Shown: positions 18,103 through 26,689, counted from the stretch's first letter. The stretch: DNA of 40,504 bases from an uncultured Bacteroidota bacterium (GCA_903911135.1 CAIWCG010000077.1:1-40504), one strand, 5' to 3'. The notes: generated by a model from the sequence alone, not told the origin. Translations and numbers: made by a program.

Positions 18103-18487
18103 TTATTGATGATTTATAATGACCAAATTGGCCTTCCGTTCTTAAGGATGGCACCACCGTTCTTAAGGATCGTGCCACCGTTCTTAAGGATCGTGCCACC
18201 GTTCTTAAGGATCGTACCACCATCTTTAAGGATCGTACCACCATCTTTAAGGATCGTGCCACCAGATTTGAATCTGGAACCACCAGATTTGAATCTGGTG
18301 TAGCCAAAAGCGAAAATGGTGGCACCAAAAGCAATAATGGTGGCGTGAAAAGCAAAAATGGTGGCGCCATTAGTGAAAATGACGCAGCCAAAAGTGAAAA
18401 TGGTGGTGCCATTCATGAAAGTGGTGATTCCAGATTTGAATCTGGTGGCTCCAGTTTTGAATCTGGCAGCTTATAAATCATCAATAA
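18103..18487. repeat. Cassette: 21-bp array 3 inside a perfect 17-bp inverted repeat
   Basis: TTATTGATGATTTATAA at 18103-18119 and its exact complement TTATAAATCATCAATAA at 18471-18487 enclose sixteen 21-bp units (register 18132 to 18447). The units fall into three sequence themes that share a ggtgCCACC-like anchor. The first has CCGTTCTTAAGGATCGTG, the second CCAGATTTGAATCTGG (a perfect 7-bp-arm dyad), and the third AAAAGCGAAAATGGTGG. Theme 2 returns at the right end. The register never shifts when the theme changes. The cassette lies between the adhesin terminator and the TMTC operon promoter. Confidence 0.88.
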
Positions 18488-18540
18488 TAAGCTAAAACAG
18501 GTAAATCATGGCTTCATTTGTATTCTCAATAAAATCATAA

Positions 18541-18578
18541 CCTCCCATCATAGTCCCTTTTCGGACCATGATGGGAGG
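18541..18578. promoter_or_regulatory. Strong hairpin upstream of the TMTC-like operon
   Basis: CCTCCCATCATAGTCC and GGACCATGATGGGAGG form a 16-bp stem with one mismatch and a 6-nt loop. Direct repeats of ATTCTCAATAAA-x-TCAT flank it at about 18511 and 18606, and a further TCATCAATAA is at 18619-18628. No T-run follows, so it is not an obvious terminator. It may be an attenuator, processing site or DNA element. Confidence 0.5.
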
Positions 18579-18669
18579 CTTGGAAATAATGCCATCATCA
18601 TTTTCATTCTCAATAAAGTCATCAATAATTTTATAATAATTTCCCTTTCGGGGCATCATGATAAAATTA

Positions 18670-18702
18670 TTGTCGGCACCAAAATTATTTTTTCTATTTT
18701 TG
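18670..18702 (+). promoter_or_regulatory. Promoter of the TMTC-like operon
   Basis: TATTTTTG at 18695-18702 matches TANNTTTG, and TTG at 18670-18672 lies 22 bp upstream. The transcript would start only about 15 nt before the ATG at 18726, a short leader. The adhesin terminator upstream argues that the operon is transcribed from here. Confidence 0.6.
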
Positions 18703-18725
18703 CCATATCCATTTATAATTTTTTG

Positions 18726-20732
18726 ATGAAGCAAACGCAAGCCATACCTGCCCATACCGACCCTAAAGCTGTGAGGAAACTCCAACTGGTTTTGGGTGTC
18801 ATTGTGGCCATTTTTGCCTTCCTTCTTTACATCCAGAGCGTGGGCTTCAAATATACCCTCGATGACGATACGGTGACGCATAAAAACGCCATCACCAAGC
18901 AAGGTTTCAAGGGCATTCCCACCCTGCTTTCCACCGATTATTGGTATGGCAACGACGATTCCTTGCGTGTGCCTCAATATCGGCCTCTTTCCATCGTCAG
19001 CTTTGCGGTGGAATGGCAGTTTTTCCCTAACCGTCCTGCCGTTTATCACCTCGACAATGTGCTTTTGTATGCGCTCACCTGCCTCTTGCTTTTTTATGTT
19101 CTGTGCATGCTTTTCGAGAAGCAGAATTTGCTGCTTCCGTTCATCGTAAGCCTGCTTTATGTGGCGCATCCCATCCACACCGAGGTGGTCGATAGCATCA
19201 AAAGCAGGGATGAGATACTCTGTTTTCTGTTTGCCCTGTTTGCCATTTTCCTGGTGATGAATCATGTCAGGAATAACAATCCCTGGCTGCTCATTGCTGC
19301 AAGTTTCAGTTTCTTTTTGTCGATACTTTCCAAGGAAACTGGCATTGCCTATGTCGTTATCGTGCCCATTTTGCTGTTTGTCTTCACCCCTGCCGAGAAA
19401 AGGAAAATAGCCATCGTCGCCCTTGCCTTTGCCTTGCCGATAATCGTGTTTCTCATCATTCGCCATATTGTTCTTGCTGGCGTTGTCATCAGCAGTTTTG
19501 ATTCTCCATTGAACAATTCGCTGTATCTGGCGAAGGATTTCATCAGCCAGAAAGCTACAGCGGTGTATGTCTTGCTTCGATATGTCATTTTGCTCATCAT
19601 CCCGCATCCTTTGTCCTACGATTATTCGATGATGACCATTCCCATCCAGCAGCTCACCGATCCTGGAGCATTCATGGGCCTTGCCGTCTATGGTTTTCTG
19701 TTGGTTTATGCATTCAGGAACATCGTCAAGAAGGATTTCATTTCCTTCGGCATACTTTTTTATTTGCTTACGCTCATTCCTGTTTCCAATCTCCTCATCA
19801 TGATAGGGTCTCCCATGGCAGAGCGATTCATGTACATGCCTTCCTTGGGCTTTTGCCTCGTTGTTTCATTGCTTATGATAAAATTCACCAAGGCTGACAT
19901 GATGAAGCGGAAATTTGGCACCCTATCGCAAATGCTGTCGAGCAATTCAATGCTTTTTGTGGTGGTTTTCGTTATCGTTGGATTATATTCTGTCAAGACT
20001 TATGCACGCAGCCAGGATTGGAAAAACAATCATGCGTTGTTTGGCCACGATGTGAATATAGTTGACAAGAGTGCAAGGGTTCATTTTAGCCTTGGCACCG
20101 TTCTTTTGGTCGATTTATACCCTGAAGAAAAGGATAGGGTCTTGAAGAAGAAGTATAACAATGATGCCCTTGTGCAATTCAATGAGGCATTGAAGTATTT
20201 CCCTAATTATCCCACCGCAAACTTTTTTCTTGGCCAGTGTTACATGAACAAGGACGACTACCTGAATGCCATCAGGAACTTCGAGATAGCCCGACAGATA
20301 ACCAACAAACCCAATACCGTGCTTTTCAATAATCTTGGCGTATTATATGGAAAGGTCGGGCAGTTCGACAAATCCCTTTCCATGCTCGATTCGGCCATTA
20401 AGCACGACCCCAAATTTGCTGAAGCATATAGCAACAAGGCCTTTGCGTATTTGAATCTTGCCAATGACAAAGAAGCCATTGCTGCCAGCAATAAAGCCAT
20501 TGAACTCAACCCCAAATATGCCAAGGCATACATGAATGCCGGTTGTGCCTATGTAAACCTAAAGGAGTACGACAAAGCGCTGGATTATCTGAACAAATCT
20601 GCAAGCCTCGATTCAACTGATGCAGAGACCGTATTCTTTATCGGGGCTGCTTATCACAACATGGGCAACCTTGCCAAAGGAAAGGAATTCATGGACAGGT
20701 CTGAAAGGATGAAGGCCGACAAATCAAGATAG
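18726..20732 (+). CDS. TMTC-like membrane O-mannosyltransferase with TPR tail, paralog 1
   Basis: This protein of about 668 aa has ten or more membrane segments in the first 430 residues and then about six TPR units. Motifs shared with eukaryotic TMTC proteins (DUF1736, protein O-mannosyltransferases of GT-C fold) are YTLDDDTV in the first loop, VAHPIHTEVVDSIKSRDE, LSKETGI, PHPLSYDYS and GSPMAERFMYMPSLGFC. The acidic residues of LDDD are the likely catalytic site, facing the periplasm. The TPR tail would bind acceptor or partner proteins. An in-frame TTG lies just before, but ATG at 18726 is the better start. It is the first of three tandem paralogs, 42 bp apart, and is more GC-rich than paralog 2. 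It directly follows the adhesin. Confidence 0.8.
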   Translation: MKQTQAIPAHTDPKAVRKLQLVLGVIVAIFAFLLYIQSVGFKYTLDDDTVTHKNAITKQGFKGIPTLLSTDYWYGNDDSLRVPQYRPLSIVSFAVEWQFFPNRPAVYHLDNVLLYALTCLLLFYVLCMLFEKQNLLLPFIVSLLYVAHPIHTEVVDSIKSRDEILCFLFALFAIFLVMNHVRNNNPWLLIAASFSFFLSILSKETGIAYVVIVPILLFVFTPAEKRKIAIVALAFALPIIVFLIIRHIVLAGVVISSFDSPLNNSLYLAKDFISQKATAVYVLLRYVILLIIPHPLSYDYSMMTIPIQQLTDPGAFMGLAVYGFLLVYAFRNIVKKDFISFGILFYLLTLIPVSNLLIMIGSPMAERFMYMPSLGFCLVVSLLMIKFTKADMMKRKFGTLSQMLSSNSMLFVVVFVIVGLYSVKTYARSQDWKNNHALFGHDVNIVDKSARVHFSLGTVLLVDLYPEEKDRVLKKKYNNDALVQFNEALKYFPNYPTANFFLGQCYMNKDDYLNAIRNFEIARQITNKPNTVLFNNLGVLYGKVGQFDKSLSMLDSAIKHDPKFAEAYSNKAFAYLNLANDKEAIAASNKAIELNPKYAKAYMNAGCAYVNLKEYDKALDYLNKSASLDSTDAETVFFIGAAYHNMGNLAKGKEFMDRSERMKADKSR

Positions 20733-20774
20733 CAAATCCCAAATAACAGTTTAGAAAATATTAAATATTGAAAT

Positions 20775-22781
20775 ATGAAACCAGTAAAGAAAGTAAAAAA
20801 AGAAGAAGTAAAGATTGATCCGAAAGTTATCTCACGCTTAAAGAATTATTTAGGAATTATAATAGCGGTTTTTGCCATCGCACTTTATGTTCAAAGTTTA
20901 AAATTCAACTATACTTTGGATGACAACACCGTCATCAAGGCGAACAAGGTAACTACCAAAGGCATTAAAGGAATTCCAACTTTGCTTAAAACGGATTATT
21001 GGTATGGCTACGACATTGAAGTTCGTGGTCCTATCTACCGACCATTGTCGATGGTAATGTTTGCCATTGAATGGCAGTTTTTTCCTGATAAACCATTGGT
21101 GGGGCATTTGATGAACGTAATCTTATATGCGCTATCATGTTGGTTATTGTTTATTCTTCTATTCGAGCTTTTTGGTCGGCGAAACCTACTGCTTCCTTTC
21201 ATTTGTGCCTTGCTCTATGTGGCACATCCCATACATACAGAAGTGGTTGCCAGCATTAAAAGTCGGGATGAAATACTCTGTTTCTTGTTCGGAATTCTTT
21301 CCATTTATACAATCATTAAATACATTGAGAAATCGTCAATAGTTTTATTGATTGTTTCAACTATCTGTTTTTTCTTGGCACTATTGTCAAAAGAAAACAG
21401 TATAACTTTCTTAGCTATCATGCCACTTGTTCTATACTTCTTCACAAATGCAAACATTAAGAAAATTGCAATAGCCACCAGTGCATTTATAGGCATGGCG
21501 GTATTATTCTTCATGATACGTACTTATGTTTTTTCAACCCTACATCCTCTCAGCTACGACTCTCCTTTAAATAACTCCATACTTGCAGCACCTGATTGGA
21601 TTGGTCAAAAAGCTACTGCTATATTCATACTATTCAGATATGTATTAATGATGATATATCCGGCAAGTTTATCTTATGATTATTCATTTGCCTATATCCC
21701 AATTCAAAAGATTTCAGATCCTTTGGCAATGTTCTCTATCCTGTTTTATTTAGGTTTATTGATTTATGCTATTTTGAGCATTAGAAAGAAATCAATTCTT
21801 GCATTCGCCATACTCTTTTTTATGCTTACAATATCTCCTGTATCAAATCTATTCATCACCATAGGTTCTTCAATGGCAGACAGGTTTCTCTTTATCCCTT
21901 CTTTAGGCTTTTGTCTGGCAATTTCCTTTTTGCTAATAAAACTTTCAACCAAAGACATGAATAAACCTAAATTCACCAACCTCGAGCAAATGGTTTCTAT
22001 GAACGCTGTTTTGTTTGGAATCATATTCATAGTTATTGCGTCCTTTTCATTCAAAACATTGGCACGCAGCAAAGATTGGAAAGATAACATTACCTTATTC
22101 AGGCATGACGTAAAGGTTATTGATAAAAGTGCGCGAGCCCATTATAATTATGGAACAGCTTTGTTTGTAGATATATTTCCCAAAGAAGATAATATCAATC
22201 AAAAAGCCATCATTTTGGATAGTGCAGTTAGGGAATATGTACAGGCTTTGAATATTTTTCCTGCCTATCCCGATGCCTATCGAAACCTTGCCAGATGTTA
22301 TGATCTTCGTACGGAGTGGAATAATGAAATAACAACCTACGAAATGTTATTGAAATATGACCGTAAGCCTGACACAACCGTGTTCATGAATCTTGGTATA
22401 TTATATACTAAAGTGAAAGAATTCGACAAATCCTTAAGCTACCTTGATTCTGTCATAAAATATAATCCAAAGATAGCGAAAGCATATAAGAATAAAGCCT
22501 TCAACTATTTGAACAAGAAGATGCCAAACGAAGCAATCGTAGAATCAATGAAAGCACTTGAACTTGACCCGAATTATGAAAAGCCACTAAGTTATTTGGG
22601 ATGTGCCTACATGAATTTGCAGCAATATCCAAAGGCGATAGAATACTTGAATAAAGCGATAGAGATAGAACCTTCTGATGTTGAAAATCTAAAGTTCCTT
22701 GCAACGGTTTATTCTAATATGGGTGATAATAAAAAGGCGCTTGAGTTGATGGACAAGGTCAAGAGCATGACCGGGCAATAA
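20775..22781 (+). CDS. TMTC-like membrane O-mannosyltransferase with TPR tail, paralog 2
   Basis: The 668-aa layout and motifs match paralog 1: YTLDDNTV, VAHPIHTEVVASIKSRDEI, LSKENSI, PASLSYDYS, GSSMADRFLFIPSLGFC, and C-terminal TPRs from about residue 450. The N-terminus is Lys-rich (KKVKKEEVK). Codon usage is clearly more A/T-rich than in paralog 1, although the proteins align throughout, so the duplication is old or the copies had different histories. The ER-to-DR change in the GSSMADRF motif is conservative. It lies 42 bp behind paralog 1 with no terminator between, so the genes are probably cotranscribed. Confidence 0.8.
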   Translation: MKPVKKVKKEEVKIDPKVISRLKNYLGIIIAVFAIALYVQSLKFNYTLDDNTVIKANKVTTKGIKGIPTLLKTDYWYGYDIEVRGPIYRPLSMVMFAIEWQFFPDKPLVGHLMNVILYALSCWLLFILLFELFGRRNLLLPFICALLYVAHPIHTEVVASIKSRDEILCFLFGILSIYTIIKYIEKSSIVLLIVSTICFFLALLSKENSITFLAIMPLVLYFFTNANIKKIAIATSAFIGMAVLFFMIRTYVFSTLHPLSYDSPLNNSILAAPDWIGQKATAIFILFRYVLMMIYPASLSYDYSFAYIPIQKISDPLAMFSILFYLGLLIYAILSIRKKSILAFAILFFMLTISPVSNLFITIGSSMADRFLFIPSLGFCLAISFLLIKLSTKDMNKPKFTNLEQMVSMNAVLFGIIFIVIASFSFKTLARSKDWKDNITLFRHDVKVIDKSARAHYNYGTALFVDIFPKEDNINQKAIILDSAVREYVQALNIFPAYPDAYRNLARCYDLRTEWNNEITTYEMLLKYDRKPDTTVFMNLGILYTKVKEFDKSLSYLDSVIKYNPKIAKAYKNKAFNYLNKKMPNEAIVESMKALELDPNYEKPLSYLGCAYMNLQQYPKAIEYLNKAIEIEPSDVENLKFLATVYSNMGDNKKALELMDKVKSMTGQ

Positions 22782-22823
22782 TCTTGCGAATTAAATATTT
22801 ACCGCTTCTGCAATTCCTAAAAT

Positions 22824-24809
22824 ATGAAACAACGTAAAGTAATTGAGAAAAAGCTAGATACAAACAACCTAAGTAAAATCAGGAATGCTTTGGGGATAAT
22901 CATTGCTGCTTTTGCTTTCATGATTTATGCTCAAAGCATCAGCTTCAATTATGCACTCGATGATACGGCTGTAATCAAGGAAAACAAAATAGTGCATCAA
23001 GGGATTTCAGGAATTCCAGAGTTATTAAAGAAAAGCTATTGGTATGGATTCACCCATGTGGATGACCCTATTTACCGTCCACTTTCGATGGTGCTTTTTG
23101 CTGTGGAGTGGCAGCTGTTCCCTGATAGCCCTAAGGTTTATCACTTCATGAATGTCTTTCTTTTTGCATTATCTGGTTGGCTTTTGTTCACGTTGCTTTG
23201 CAAGTTATTTGGAAAGCAAAACACGCTGGTTCCGTTCATCTGTTCCTTGCTTTTCATCACGCATCCTATCCATACGGAGGTGGTGAACAACATAAAAAGC
23301 AGCGATGAAATCCTGTGTTTTTTATTCGCCATAGTAGCTTCCTTATCATTCATAAAATACTTGTCGAACAATTCGATAGGTAGTTTGCTGATGGCTATAT
23401 TCAGTTTATTCTTGTGCCTGCTGTCCAAAGAAACGGGTATCGTTTTCCTAGTGCTGATTCCAATGATGCTGTATGTTTTCATCAAGACAGAAATGAAGAA
23501 CATCATCAAGGTTTCGCTGATGGTGGTGGCTACAGTGGCAGTATATGTGCTGATGCGTTTTCAGATTTTGGTGGCTACACAAACCGAAGGGCATTTGAGT
23601 GTGATGGACAATTCATTGATGGCGGCAAAAGATTCGGGCGAGTATTTAGCGACTGCATTTTATGTTTTGTTAAGATATGTAGGAGTGTTGATTATTCCGC
23701 ATCCGCTGAGTTATGATTACTCCTTCAACCAGTTGCCGATACAGACTTTTGGCAGTCCTTTGGCATTGATGGGCGTGCTGATTTATGTGGCTATGGGTGC
23801 ATTTGCCGTTTATAAAATCAAGGATAGAAACATCTTCGCTTTTGCGATTTTGTTTTATCTCATCAGTCTTTTTCCTGTGTCGAACATGTATCTGAAACTG
23901 GCGTCATCCATGGCGGAACGGTTTATGTATATTCCTTCTTTGGGGTTTTGTTTGGTGATGACTTTATTGATCATTAAGATTACTAAAACGGACACCAACA
24001 AAAACAAATTCGCTGGTGTGGGTGATTTCTTTTCGCAAAATGGGAAGGTGATGATGGTGGTGTTTGTCATTGCCGGATTGTATTCGATAAAGACGATTTC
24101 GAGGAATGGAGACTGGAGGGATAACCTGACTTTGTTCGGGCATGATGTGGCGAATGCCGACAACAGCGCAAAGGCTCATTACAACATCGGGAGCCAGTTG
24201 ATAAAGATTGAATATCCTGCTGAAAAGAATGCTGCCGCAAAGACTGCGATGGTGGACAAGGCCATAGTGGAACTGCAGAAAGCTGTGGCCATTCAGCCGA
24301 ATTATCCTGAGTGTTTTGCTTACTTGGCTACGTGTTTCATGAACAGGAATGATTATGAAAACTCGTTGAAGTATGAGGAGACGTATCGGAATTTGCATGT
24401 GATGCCGGACACGACGATTCATCGTAATTTGGGGTTTCTGTATCAGAAGATGAAGCAGTATGACAAGGCCTTGGCGGAGTATGATACGGTGATTCGGGAG
24501 ACGCCGAATTTTGTGTCGGCCTACATAGCGAAGGGTGAGATTTATGGCGACAAGAACATGATGGATGAATCGACAAAGATGTTTGAGAAGGCGGTGGAGG
24601 TGAATCCGAATTACATTACGGCCATCATCGATTTGGGTGTGAACTATGGTAGTTCGGGGAGGTTTGCGAAGGCGATAGAGTATTTCAAACGGGCGGAGGG
24701 GCTGGAGCCTAACAGGGCGGAGGTGTTGAATTTGTTGGCGACTACTTATCGGCTGATGGGTGATTCGGCGAATGCGAAAATATATAATTCGAGATTGGGG
24801 AATCGGTGA
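22824..24809 (+). CDS. TMTC-like membrane O-mannosyltransferase with TPR tail, paralog 3
   Basis: This 661-aa protein has the same order of motifs: YALDDTAV, ITHPIHTEVVNNIKSSDEI, LSKETGI, PHPLSYDYS, SSMAERFMYIPSLGFC, and a TPR tail of about 210 residues. The usual Arg of the KSRDE motif is Ser here (KSSDE), which may matter for donor binding, while the acidic pair LDD is retained. Base composition lies between paralogs 1 and 2 and shifts toward G near the 3' end (many GCGGAGG-type codons). It is the last gene of the operon. A Flavo-1-like element and a long hairpin follow. Confidence 0.8.
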   Translation: MKQRKVIEKKLDTNNLSKIRNALGIIIAAFAFMIYAQSISFNYALDDTAVIKENKIVHQGISGIPELLKKSYWYGFTHVDDPIYRPLSMVLFAVEWQLFPDSPKVYHFMNVFLFALSGWLLFTLLCKLFGKQNTLVPFICSLLFITHPIHTEVVNNIKSSDEILCFLFAIVASLSFIKYLSNNSIGSLLMAIFSLFLCLLSKETGIVFLVLIPMMLYVFIKTEMKNIIKVSLMVVATVAVYVLMRFQILVATQTEGHLSVMDNSLMAAKDSGEYLATAFYVLLRYVGVLIIPHPLSYDYSFNQLPIQTFGSPLALMGVLIYVAMGAFAVYKIKDRNIFAFAILFYLISLFPVSNMYLKLASSMAERFMYIPSLGFCLVMTLLIIKITKTDTNKNKFAGVGDFFSQNGKVMMVVFVIAGLYSIKTISRNGDWRDNLTLFGHDVANADNSAKAHYNIGSQLIKIEYPAEKNAAAKTAMVDKAIVELQKAVAIQPNYPECFAYLATCFMNRNDYENSLKYEETYRNLHVMPDTTIHRNLGFLYQKMKQYDKALAEYDTVIRETPNFVSAYIAKGEIYGDKNMMDESTKMFEKAVEVNPNYITAIIDLGVNYGSSGRFAKAIEYFKRAEGLEPNRAEVLNLLATTYRLMGDSANAKIYNSRLGNR

Positions 24810-24835
24810 TTTCTTTGGTGGGATGGGGCGGGAAG

Positions 24836-24970
24836 TTGGCCGTCATATCTAGCCCCGACATGCCCAAGGTTATCCTCTTGTGCGTTGGCATTTTTGGGGG
24901 GTATGGAAGAGATAACTGATGGCTGGCGGGACTTGGTTGGGGCGAGTATTGTCTGTCATGCTTCAAAAAA
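24836..24970 (+). repeat. Flavo-1-like intergenic repeat, copy F (diverged subtype 2)
   Basis: GCCGTCATATCTAGCCCCGA, CATGCCCAAGGTTATCC, TTGTGCGTTGGCATT, ACTGATGGCTGGCGGGACT and the tail ATGCTTCAAAAAAA are in the same order as in copy D (32014-32150), but diverged. The CCATGATGCGAGAAG tail is degraded. It lies directly behind the third TMTC-like gene. Confidence 0.5.
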
Positions 24971-24980
24971 AAAGAAAAGA

Positions 24981-25019
24981 AAAACCCCTTCAGGAAATTT
25001 GGTTTCTTGAAGGGGTTTT
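24981..25019 (-). terminator. Long hairpin terminator between convergent genes
   Basis: AAAACCCCTTCA (24981-24992) pairs with TGAAGGGGTTTT (25008-25019), and the stem extends inward by five more pairs to a 5-nt loop, about 17 bp in all. On the minus strand it is followed by a long T-rich run, so it terminates the 228-aa gene. On the plus strand it may also end the TMTC operon. Confidence 0.8.
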
Positions 25020-25040
25020 GGATTTATTGTGAGTTGTTTT

Positions 25041-25727
25041 TTACAATATTCCGGTGGTTTGAACGGGTGAATAGGGGCCGTTCAGTTCGGGATGGGTGAA
25101 GTTGATCCATCGCTGGGTGTAGTTGAGTTTTTTGAGGCTGTTTGGGAGGCCGAGGTGGAGTTCGAAAGTGGCGCTGGTGTAGGTTTTATGGATTACTCCG
25201 CTGGCATCGGGATCGGTGAATGGGGTATCGCCGATGGTGTATGCGAGTTCTACTCCGGTGGCATGTTCGGCTGTGTCGAGCCCTACTCCTACTCCTTCTA
25301 CGTGGCATCGGCCTTTCATGATTGCGCCTCCGATGGTGGTCCATTCGCTGTTGCAGAATTGTTCGATGCCGGTTTCTATGTGTGTAGGATCGGCGTGGCC
25401 GATGACGAAATTGAAGGTTTCTTCGTCGGAGGAGATGGCATTTGGGCTGGCTGCCATTACGTTCAGGAGGGGTTGGCCGAACATGCGGAATGCTTTCATG
25501 AAGGTGCGTACTTGCTTGTTGATGTCTTTGGTGTCTTGCAAGGGGTCATCGTGTTTGGTGATGAGTATGTCGAAGGCTACTCGTCTGTTGTGCCATTCGG
25601 TTTGGTTTGGCACGGTGAGTCCTAGGCGGGTTCCGTTTGTAGGGGTAACTACTTCTTGGAGTTTGCTGTCGGTTCTTCGGATGTACACGGTAAATCCGGG
25701 GATGGTTTCTGAGATTCTACTTGACAT
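25041..25727 (-). CDS. Unrecognised 228-aa soluble protein
   Basis: I do not recognise the family. There is no signal peptide or membrane segment. The N-terminal 90 residues are mixed helix with many polar positions (RISETIPGFTVYIRRTD, RLGLTVPNQTEWHNRR, DINKQVRTFMKAFRMFGQP). The C-terminal half looks beta-rich and contains TIGGAIMKGRCHVEGVGVGL, ELAYTIGDTPF and ATFELHLGLPNSLKKLNYTQRW. The end is Pro/Gly-rich. It is monocistronic with its own terminator. Array 4 lies directly upstream, beginning about 65 bp from the ATG. No promoter of the TANNTTTG form is apparent. The frame is consistent and the start clear, so I take it as a real gene. Confidence 0.7.
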   Translation of the reverse strand: MSSRISETIPGFTVYIRRTDSKLQEVVTPTNGTRLGLTVPNQTEWHNRRVAFDILITKHDDPLQDTKDINKQVRTFMKAFRMFGQPLLNVMAASPNAISSDEETFNFVIGHADPTHIETGIEQFCNSEWTTIGGAIMKGRCHVEGVGVGLDTAEHATGVELAYTIGDTPFTDPDASGVIHKTYTSATFELHLGLPNSLKKLNYTQRWINFTHPELNGPYSPVQTTGIL

Positions 25728-25791
25728 GTTATTATTTTAATTTATATGTAATTGATTGATATATAGAGCATTATATGTTATAATGACACTT

Positions 25792-25983
25792 TTCTGTCCC
25801 TAGACAGAACTTTTCTGTCCCTAGACAGAACATTTCTGTCCTTAGACAAAACTTTTCTGTCTAAGGACAAGAAGTCTCTGTTATTAGACACAATTTCTTT
25901 GTCTTGTAACAAAATATTTCTGTCTATAAACAAGAATTCTCTGTCTATTAACAGAAAGTTATTGTCGTTGGAAAGAAGGTTGT
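25792..25983. repeat. Intergenic 21-bp tandem array 4
   Basis: Nine units are built on TTTTCTGTCCCTAGACAGAA. The TGTC-type anchor is at 25795, 25816, 25837, 25858, 25879, 25900, 25921, 25942 and 25963, always 21 bp apart. The inner TCTGTC and GACAGA form a 6-bp dyad in the first units that decays toward the right end. A palindrome CATTATATGTTATAATG borders the left side at about 25770-25786. The array lies upstream of the 228-aa gene. Confidence 0.9.
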
Positions 25984-26021
25984 CAGCTATGGTCATTTTG
26001 TTAATGATTATTGATAGTCCT

Positions 26022-26060
26022 AAAAAAAAGCGTCCCGATGTTAAGAAACACCGGGACGCT
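26022..26060 (-). terminator. Terminator of the small barrel gene
   Basis: AGCGTCCCG (26029-26037) pairs with CGGGACGCT (26052-26060), and TGTT/AACA extends the stem inside. Read on the minus strand the stem is followed by TTTTTTTT. It lies 24 bp past the stop codon of the outer-membrane protein gene. Confidence 0.85.
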
Positions 26061-26083
26061 CCTTATAGGATATATCGAGGGTA

Positions 26084-26689
26084 TTACATTTTCAAAGTGA
26101 TACCAAGATTTACGAGAGCAACTCCGTAACCTACTTCAACATGAGCACCGAAGCTATCGCTGAAATAGTAGTTCATACCGATTTGACCGCCGAAAAGCAT
26201 TTGGCTTGTGGCTCCACTTACTGTCATTGATGACATTAATGGATCATCGCTTGTGACTTTTGAACTAACGATGTTGTAACCAAGAATTACACCTACATAA
26301 GGATCCAATTTTTCGCCGGTAGCGAAATGGTAGTTACCTCTTGCTCCTACAATAATCCAGGAATTCGATTCTGTCCAATTATAAGAAGTACTGCCAAAAA
26401 ATGATGGCTCAGCATAAGAAAATTTTTGGGCAGTATATCCCAAATACAAACCGGCACTGATGTTGTCAGTTACCGCACGCTCAAAACCTAAATGAATAGG
26501 GGGAGTAGTTGAGGATGAGAAATTGCTTAATCCAGAATAAGCAGAAGTTGAAACTGCAAGCAAGTTTGGAAAACCAATGCCTAATTGTAAAGCGTTTTGA
26601 CCTTCTTTAAATGCCTGAGCATTTGATTGTCCGATAGTCATGCAAAATGCGCATGCAAGGACAGTGATTGTTTTTAAGAGACTTTTCAT
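26084..26689 (-). CDS. Small outer-membrane beta-barrel protein
   Basis: This 201-aa protein has a signal peptide of about 25 residues (MKSLLKTITVLACAFC to SNAQA). Alternating amphipathic strands with Tyr/Phe girdles follow (NISAGLYLGYTAQKF, SWIIVGARGNYHF, LDPYVGVILGYNIV, FGGQIGMNYYFSDSFGAHVE), ending in LGITLKM. This fits the small eight-stranded barrels of the OmpW/opacity (outer membrane protein beta-barrel domain) class. Its role, structural, porin or adhesive, cannot be told. It is monocistronic, with a clear promoter and terminator. Confidence 0.85.
   Translation of the reverse strand: MKSLLKTITVLACAFCMTIGQSNAQAFKEGQNALQLGIGFPNLLAVSTSAYSGLSNFSSSTTPPIHLGFERAVTDNISAGLYLGYTAQKFSYAEPSFFGSTSYNWTESNSWIIVGARGNYHFATGEKLDPYVGVILGYNIVSSKVTSDDPLMSSMTVSGATSQMLFGGQIGMNYYFSDSFGAHVEVGYGVALVNLGITLKM

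Noticed and set aside
18492-19607. A 371-codon open frame antisense to the first TMTC-like gene
   Set aside because: It covers the TMTC promoter and the highly conserved 5' part of the sense gene. Its product is a charged, Gln/His/Lys-rich sequence typical of an antisense reading of a membrane protein gene.
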